The notes beneath the pieces were generated by a model, which saw only the letters and a list, made by a program, of their open reading frames with translations, was not told where the DNA came from and did no database searches. A stretch of DNA of 44,900 nucleotides from an uncultured Muribaculaceae bacterium. GTDB taxonomy: Bacteria; Bacteroidota; Bacteroidia; Bacteroidales; Muribaculaceae. Shown one piece after another: positions 41,044 to 44,900 of the stretch; within the stretch, counting starts at the first letter, position 1, and each line of letters opens with the position of its first letter. Where the stretch lies: contig CAKUJD010000013.1 in assembly GCA_934661195.1 (NCBI GenBank), forward strand, positions 1 to 44,900. The letters run 5' to 3'. The translations under genes and the position numbers were made by a program.

Positions 41044-41562
41044 ATGAAAAAATTAGCATTATTGGTCATCGCGGTCATCACCGCAGGCTTCATTCAAGTG
41101 AGCGCACAAAAGTTCGCACTCGTTGACATGGAATATGTGCTTAAAAACATACCCGCCTACGAAATGGCCAACGAGCAGCTCAACCAAGTGTCGCAGCGCT
41201 GGCAGCGCGAGGTCGACGACCTCAAGAAGGAGGCTGACAACCTCTATAAAAACTATCAGGCCGACATGGTGTTTCTCACCGACGAGCAGAAAAAGAAAAA
41301 GGAAGCCGAGATCGTGGCCAAAGAGAAAGAGGCCACCAATCTCAACTACAAGTATTTCGGCCCCCAAGGCGAACTCTTTAAAAAGCGCGAGTCGCTGCTC
41401 AAGCCCATCCAGGACGACGTGTACAACGCCGTGAAAAAGGTGAGCGAAGAGCGCGGAGTGCAAGTGATCTTCGACCGCGCCTCGTCGCAGAGCATCGTCT
41501 ACGCTTCGCCGCGCATCGACGTCAGCAACGAGGTGCTCGCCAAGCTCGGCTACTCAAAATAA
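41044..41562 (+). CDS. OmpH/Skp-family periplasmic chaperone (1)
   Basis: Signal peptide MKKLALLVIAVITAGFIQVSA, then a helical coiled-coil typical of Skp/OmpH: LNQVSQRWQREVDDLKKEAD with long charged heptads (KKEAEIVAKEKEAT). The N-terminal FALVDMEYVLKNIPAYEMAN is the family start and the C-terminal IVYASPRIDVSNEVLAKLG is typical. Length is 172 aa. Skp holds unfolded outer-membrane proteins on their way to BamA, the gene 112 bp upstream. The next gene is a paralogue, as in other Bacteroidales. Confidence 0.92.
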   Translation: MKKLALLVIAVITAGFIQVSAQKFALVDMEYVLKNIPAYEMANEQLNQVSQRWQREVDDLKKEADNLYKNYQADMVFLTDEQKKKKEAEIVAKEKEATNLNYKYFGPQGELFKKRESLLKPIQDDVYNAVKKVSEERGVQVIFDRASSQSIVYASPRIDVSNEVLAKLGYSK

Positions 41563-41611
41563 ATAACGTCAACAACAAAAATCAATAAAAAACTCTATCA
41601 AACTAAATCTC

Positions 41612-42115
41612 ATGTTAAAGAAATTATTTCTCGCAGTGCTCGCCGCAGCACCGATGTTCCTTTCAGCACAGACTATGAAGTTCGGCGCCGTTAACCCCAC
41701 CGAAATCATGAACGTGATGCCCGACATGGCCACTGCGCAAAACACCCTCAAGACTGCAAGCGACAAGTACACAGCCCAGGGCAAGACTCTTCAAGACGAG
41801 TATCAGAAGAAACTCACCGAGTATGACAACCTCACCAAGAGCAAGGCCGCCGAGGCCACTCTCGAGGCTAAAGCCAAAGAAATCCAAGACCTGCAAGTGC
41901 GCTTCCAAAACTTCCAGCAGACAGCCCAAAGCGACCTGCAGAAGCAGCAGGAAACCCTCTTCGCACCCATCCAGCAAAAGCTCATCAACGCCATTCAGGC
42001 CGTGGGTGCTGAAGGCGGCTACGCAGGCATCTACGATGCCTCTGTGATGCTCTACCGCGGCACCGGCGTAGAAGACGTCACCGCCAAAGTGAAAGCCAAA
42101 CTCGGCATCAAGTAA
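41612..42115 (+). CDS. OmpH/Skp-family periplasmic chaperone (2)
   Basis: Signal peptide MLKKLFLAVLAAAPMFLSAQ, then a Skp-like coiled-coil with KFGAVNPTEIMNVMPDMAT at the start, a Lys/Glu-rich helical arm (LTKSKAAEATLEAKAKEIQ) and a C-terminal SVMLYRGTGVEDVTAKVKAK. The 167 residues match paralogue 1 in layout, 49 bp upstream. The pair probably forms trimers with different client range; whether they mix is unknown. Confidence 0.92.
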   Translation: MLKKLFLAVLAAAPMFLSAQTMKFGAVNPTEIMNVMPDMATAQNTLKTASDKYTAQGKTLQDEYQKKLTEYDNLTKSKAAEATLEAKAKEIQDLQVRFQNFQQTAQSDLQKQQETLFAPIQQKLINAIQAVGAEGGYAGIYDASVMLYRGTGVEDVTAKVKAKLGIK

Positions 42116-42152
42116 AAAAAGGAGAATTCACAAAACCGCATACGCGTAAACG

Positions 42153-42193
42153 AAAGCGCGGAGCAGCCCACACGGCCGCCCCGCGCTTTTTTG
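42153..42193 (+). terminator. Intrinsic terminator of the bamA-ompH cluster
   Basis: AAAGCGCGG (42153-42161) pairs with CCGCGCTTT (42181-42189) across a 19-nt loop, followed by TTT. It is the only terminator found after the cluster. Confidence 0.75.
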
Positions 42194-42248
42194 CAGAAAA
42201 CAAATCCGCACTAATCCCTGCAACTCAGTCCCCCCCCAAAAAAAAACG

Positions 42249-42286
42249 TGAAAATCTGTGCGCATCTGTGTAAATCTGTGGGAGAC
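42249..42286 (+). repeat. Dispersed ATCTGTG repeat, three units
   Basis: Three ATCTGTG units occur in about 38 bp, ending AATCTGTGGGAGA. The same motif occurs at 23951-23982 and 24116-24130, and inverted at 27133. A short AAAAATATGTCTTT sequence follows here and also near 24054. Confidence 0.65.
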
Positions 42287-42386
42287 CCAAAAAAATATGT
42301 CTTTCTCGTCCATCATCCTTCTTGCGCGCCAAAAATAATGGTTAACACTCATTAACGAAGCATTTTTTTTTTTTTAGTCTTTTATT

Positions 42387-42418
42387 TTTGGATTTTTAGC
42401 GTTTGTGGAATATCTTTG
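42387..42418 (+). promoter_or_regulatory. Promoter of DUF6562 paralogue 2
   Basis: TTTG (42387-42390) and TATCTTTG (42411-42418), 20 bp apart, in the same context (CTTTTATTTTTGG) as the promoter at 22089. Leaders of both genes end in ATTAAAAACAAACCAA just before the ATG. Confidence 0.7.
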
Positions 42419-42534
42419 GACTGTTTTTAATAGTCCCGTCATGCCTTGAAGCACCGAGAGATTCTTAAAAACCATGATAATTGATAGTTACACAAAACTA
42501 AAGCGAAAAATAGTTCAATTAAAAACAAACCAAG

Positions 42535-44403
42535 ATGAAAACAAAGATTTTCTCTATGATGGCACTGGCAGCAATGCTGCTGGGCACATCGTGCTCCAAC
42601 GACGAGCTCAACGAGCCCGCCAACGGTCAGCCGATGACCGCTAATTTCAGTGTTGAACTTCCCACGGGCATCAGCGCCCGCAAGGTGGCCAATGGCGCCA
42701 AGAAGGCGTTTGCCGACGGCAAGACAGCCACAAAGCTCAAATACATGGTGTTTGACAACGAGGGCAAGCTCATTGAAGGCCTCGGCGGCGAGAAGGACAT
42801 CAACCTCACTGCCACAGTGCAGATGCAGCTCACCACAGGCAAGGAATATAAGATTGTGTTCTGGGCAGCCAACGCCAATGCCCCCTACACCCTCGACGAC
42901 AACGGCGTAGTCACCGTTGACTACACAAAGATCAAGGCCAACGACGAGAGCCTCGACGCCTTCTACCGCTGCTACGACTACAAGGCCGGCGCCGACGTGG
43001 AGAACCCCATCAAGCTCTACCGCCCGTTCGCACAGCTCAACGTGGGCACCAACGACTCTACCGCCGCAGCCAAGACTGGCTTCAACTTTGCAGCAGCCAA
43101 GACTGAGGTTACTGTGAGCGGCATCGCCAACAAGCTCAACCTGCTCGACGGCAGCGTGAGCGGTGACGCCGAAGTGACCTATGCAGCCAACGCAATCCCC
43201 GCATACACCGAGAAGTTCCCCAAGGCAGGCTACAAATATCTGTCGATGGACTACCTGCTGGTGGGCAAGGAAGAGAAGAGCAACGTTGACGTTAAGTGGC
43301 AAATCACCGACGGTGCCAACACCGTCAACCGCACCTTTGCCAACGTCCCCGTTCAAGGCAACTACCGCACCAACATCTACGGCGCCCTGCTGACCTCGAC
43401 CACCGACTTCAACGTGCAAATCGAGCCCGCCTTCCAGACTCCCGACTACGAGTATACAGTGAAGACAGCCGAAGAGTTCAAGGAAGCCCTCAACGCCGAT
43501 GGCGATGTGAAGATCTCCCTCACCGGCAACATCAACGTTAAGGACATTATTGGCTATGATGGCAACAATCCATACGTTCTTCAACTCAGAAACAAAAATG
43601 TGACCATCGATCTTAACAACTACGTGCTTGAAACAGGTGCCGACATCCGCATTATGGGTGGTAAGGCTGTGATTAGCAATGGTGTGATTAAGGACAATGG
43701 CAATGCTGCAACTGTAGGCTTGAGAATCGGCGAAGGCTGCGATGTGACTCTTGACCATGTGAATGTGATTGCTCCTAAGGCTCAGTCGGCCCTCTACATT
43801 CAGGACGCTAAGTCGAAGGTTGTTGCTAAAAACTGCAAACTCAAAGGTCTCTATTATGGCGTGGGCACAAATGCCTCCATGCCTGCTGCTTTGACTAATG
43901 CAGTAGACATGACATTTGAAAACTGCGAGGTCTACGGCCAGGCAGCCCTCTTCATCAACGTTCCTGGCAAGCTGACAGCAACTAACACTAAGGCCTATGG
44001 CTACTGGCAAGGTCTCGTTGTCCGTGGCGGCACAGCTGTAATCAATGGTTGCGAAATCTATCAAGCATTTGATGCAAGCAACGATATTGATGGCTCTCAA
44101 GGTAACCACCGTACACCCGCTGTAGCAGCCACTCAATATATGACTGGTGGCTGGGGCTCTGGTAACGAAATCCCGATGGCAGCTATCGTGCTTGGCACAA
44201 ACAGCACTGGTGCCTATCAGTATGCCACCAACCTTGAGATGAAAGGCACTAAGGTAGTTGGCAACGCTCCGTTCCGTGCAGTGGTAGAGCGTAATAGCGG
44301 CAAGAATATCGTTACCTACACCGATGGCGGCAACAACACCATCACTGGTTCTTGGCTGAAATACAACGACGCTACTGGCAAATACGTTGAAGTTAATAAG
44401 TAA
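42535..44403 (+). CDS. DUF6562-like surface lipoprotein with beta-helix C-terminus (paralogue 2)
   Basis: The signal MKTKIFSMMALAAMLLGTSC (lipobox LGTSC) and the next about 290 residues are strikingly similar to the gene at 22232: LQLTTGNKYDIVFWAAN there and MQLTTGKEYKIVFWAAN here, plus RPFAQLNVGTNDS and FANVPVQGNYRTNIYG in both. After about residue 310 the sequences differ. Here the C-terminus (about 325-600) is a beta-helix with KNVTIDLNNYVLETGAD, CDVTLDHVNVI and MTFENCEVYGQAAL. Codon use in that part is AT-richer than in the N-terminal part. The likely location is the cell surface. The function is unknown. Confidence 0.82.
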   Translation: MKTKIFSMMALAAMLLGTSCSNDELNEPANGQPMTANFSVELPTGISARKVANGAKKAFADGKTATKLKYMVFDNEGKLIEGLGGEKDINLTATVQMQLTTGKEYKIVFWAANANAPYTLDDNGVVTVDYTKIKANDESLDAFYRCYDYKAGADVENPIKLYRPFAQLNVGTNDSTAAAKTGFNFAAAKTEVTVSGIANKLNLLDGSVSGDAEVTYAANAIPAYTEKFPKAGYKYLSMDYLLVGKEEKSNVDVKWQITDGANTVNRTFANVPVQGNYRTNIYGALLTSTTDFNVQIEPAFQTPDYEYTVKTAEEFKEALNADGDVKISLTGNINVKDIIGYDGNNPYVLQLRNKNVTIDLNNYVLETGADIRIMGGKAVISNGVIKDNGNAATVGLRIGEGCDVTLDHVNVIAPKAQSALYIQDAKSKVVAKNCKLKGLYYGVGTNASMPAALTNAVDMTFENCEVYGQAALFINVPGKLTATNTKAYGYWQGLVVRGGTAVINGCEIYQAFDASNDIDGSQGNHRTPAVAATQYMTGGWGSGNEIPMAAIVLGTNSTGAYQYATNLEMKGTKVVGNAPFRAVVERNSGKNIVTYTDGGNNTITGSWLKYNDATGKYVEVNK

Positions 44404-44457
44404 TTAATACTACGTCAGGCTCCGACCGGCCACGGCCGGCCAGAGCCAATCCCACAA

Positions 44458-44486
44458 GGGGGACCGCAAGCGCGGCCCCCCTTTTT
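44458..44486 (+). terminator. Intrinsic terminator after DUF6562 paralogue 2
   Basis: GGGGGACCGC (44458-44467) pairs with GCGGCCCCC (44472-44480), one A bulged, loop AAGC, followed by TTTTT (44482-44486). Confidence 0.85.
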
Positions 44487-44547
44487 CATGCCCCTCCACA
44501 CTACATATGTTGATTATCATACTAAATCGCATAAAATCAGCGAATTA

Positions 44548-44711
44548 CTGTAGGGACGCGGCATGCCGCGTCCAACGGGCGTAGCCCCAACCGCAAACCA
44601 GTCCACGAATGCAAAATCACATCAAATACGCCTCCATTAGCTGTAATTATTTGCATATAATGCACGATTTGCAATAAATTGCGTCGGACGTGGCATGCCA
44701 CGTCCCTACAG
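44548..44711 (+). mobile_element. Palindrome-ended repeat element, MITE-like
   Basis: Both ends carry a near-identical inverted repeat of about 26 bp, CTGTAGGGACG...CGTCC, with two differences. Each end is itself a 20-bp palindrome: GGACGCGGCATGCCGCGTCC (44554-44573) and GGACGTGGCATGCCACGTCC (44686-44705). The core encodes nothing. This is the layout of a non-autonomous MITE or a REP-like element. No flanking target duplication is evident. Confidence 0.6.
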
Positions 44712-44771
44712 CATTCATCGCTGTATGGCGCATCCTCCAACTCGCTTGAATTACTGCTTTTTCAGTGCTAT

Positions 44772-44900
44772 CGGCATGCCGCGTCCAACGGGCGAAGCCC
44801 CCACCGCAAACCAGTCCACGAAGGCAAAATCACATCAAATACGCCTCCATTAGCTGTAATTATTTGCATATAATGCACGAGTTGCAATAAATTGCGTCGG
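44772..44900 (+). repeat. Second copy of the palindrome-containing repeat, cut by the window end
   Basis: Positions 44772-44900 match 44559-44687 (129 bp, offset 213 bp) with four differences and no indels. It lacks the left part of the first palindrome, and the right palindrome would lie beyond the window. Confidence 0.85.

Larger units (their letters stand above)
42116..42534. other. Spacer with terminator, dispersed repeat and promoter
   Basis: This 419-bp stretch holds, in order, a terminator after the second ompH-like gene (42153-42193), a dispersed ATCTGTG repeat (42249-42286) and the promoter and leader of DUF6562 paralogue 2 (42387-42534). Two poly-A/poly-T runs (42237-42246, 42363-42375) may slip. 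No coding frame or RNA gene was recognised. Confidence 0.6.
44404..44900. other. Repeat-rich non-coding end of the window
   Basis: After the terminator of the last gene come two copies of a palindrome-containing repeat (44548-44711 and from 44772). Reading frames here are short and lie inside the repeats, so none is called. Confidence 0.7.

Noticed and set aside
44537..44873. Open frames of 64-67 codons on both strands in the terminal repeats
   Set aside because: They lie within the repeated element, and nothing resembles a known protein.

Overview
The window looks like a chromosomal segment of a GC-rich member of the Bacteroidales, most like the Muribaculaceae (S24-7) or a close relative. 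The evidence is Bacteroidota promoters (a TTTG-like -33 box and TAnnTTTG at -7) before many genes, families nearly restricted to the phylum (DUF6048, DUF6452, DUF4199, DUF6242, DUF6089, DUF6562), and the gene order UppS-BamA-OmpH-OmpH. Codon third positions are mostly G or C. The taxonomic call is inference from gene content.

Layout. (1) 1-5.5 kb: a glycerol-3-phosphate region, with the anaerobic dehydrogenase operon glpABC on the minus strand, the first codons of a probable glpT behind it, and a divergent DeoR-family regulator. An inverted repeat at the glpA promoter is partly repeated at the regulator's promoter. (2) 5.6-9.1 kb: a minus-strand operon of DUF4199 membrane protein, polyprenyl-phosphate-type glycosyltransferase, nitroreductase, DUF6452 lipoprotein and DUF6048 barrel protein, with ATGA overlaps between the last three. 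(3) 9.1-12.7 kb: an AT-richer accessory patch. It holds an AAA/DUF4143 ATPase preceded by four 32-34 bp direct repeats, a DUF2442-HTH gene whose DUF4160 partner carries a nonsense codon, a frameshifted lipoprotein and a truncated TerB-like gene. (4) 12.8-22 kb: a PurF-like protein lacking the catalytic N-terminal cysteine, a 2051-residue secreted protein built of three GLUG-like modules, a small membrane protein, and an SRP RNA gene followed four bases later by tRNA-Thr(TGT). (5) 22-30.4 kb: a DUF6562 lipoprotein, a patatin-like lipase, then a lone phage terminase large subunit and an 818-residue unknown protein, with a candidate small RNA on each side of the latter. (6) 30.4-35 kb: housekeeping genes comF-recX (minus), pyrE-SRPBCC (plus), prmC (minus), ribD (plus). 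(7) 35.2-42.1 kb: an envelope-biogenesis cluster DUF6242-DUF6089-uppS-bamA-ompH-ompH. (8) 42.4-44.9 kb: a second DUF6562 lipoprotein with the same promoter and leader as the first but a different beta-helix-like C-terminus, then two copies of a palindrome-ended repeat, the second running off the window.

The items most worth pursuing are the solitary terminase plus unknown protein with flanking small transcripts, the two DUF6562 paralogues with exchanged C-termini, the ATPase with its upstream repeat array, the cysteine-less PurF paralogue, and the palindrome-ended repeat family. No complete prophage, CRISPR array, IS element or rRNA operon was seen. All assignments come from reading motifs; no database search was run.
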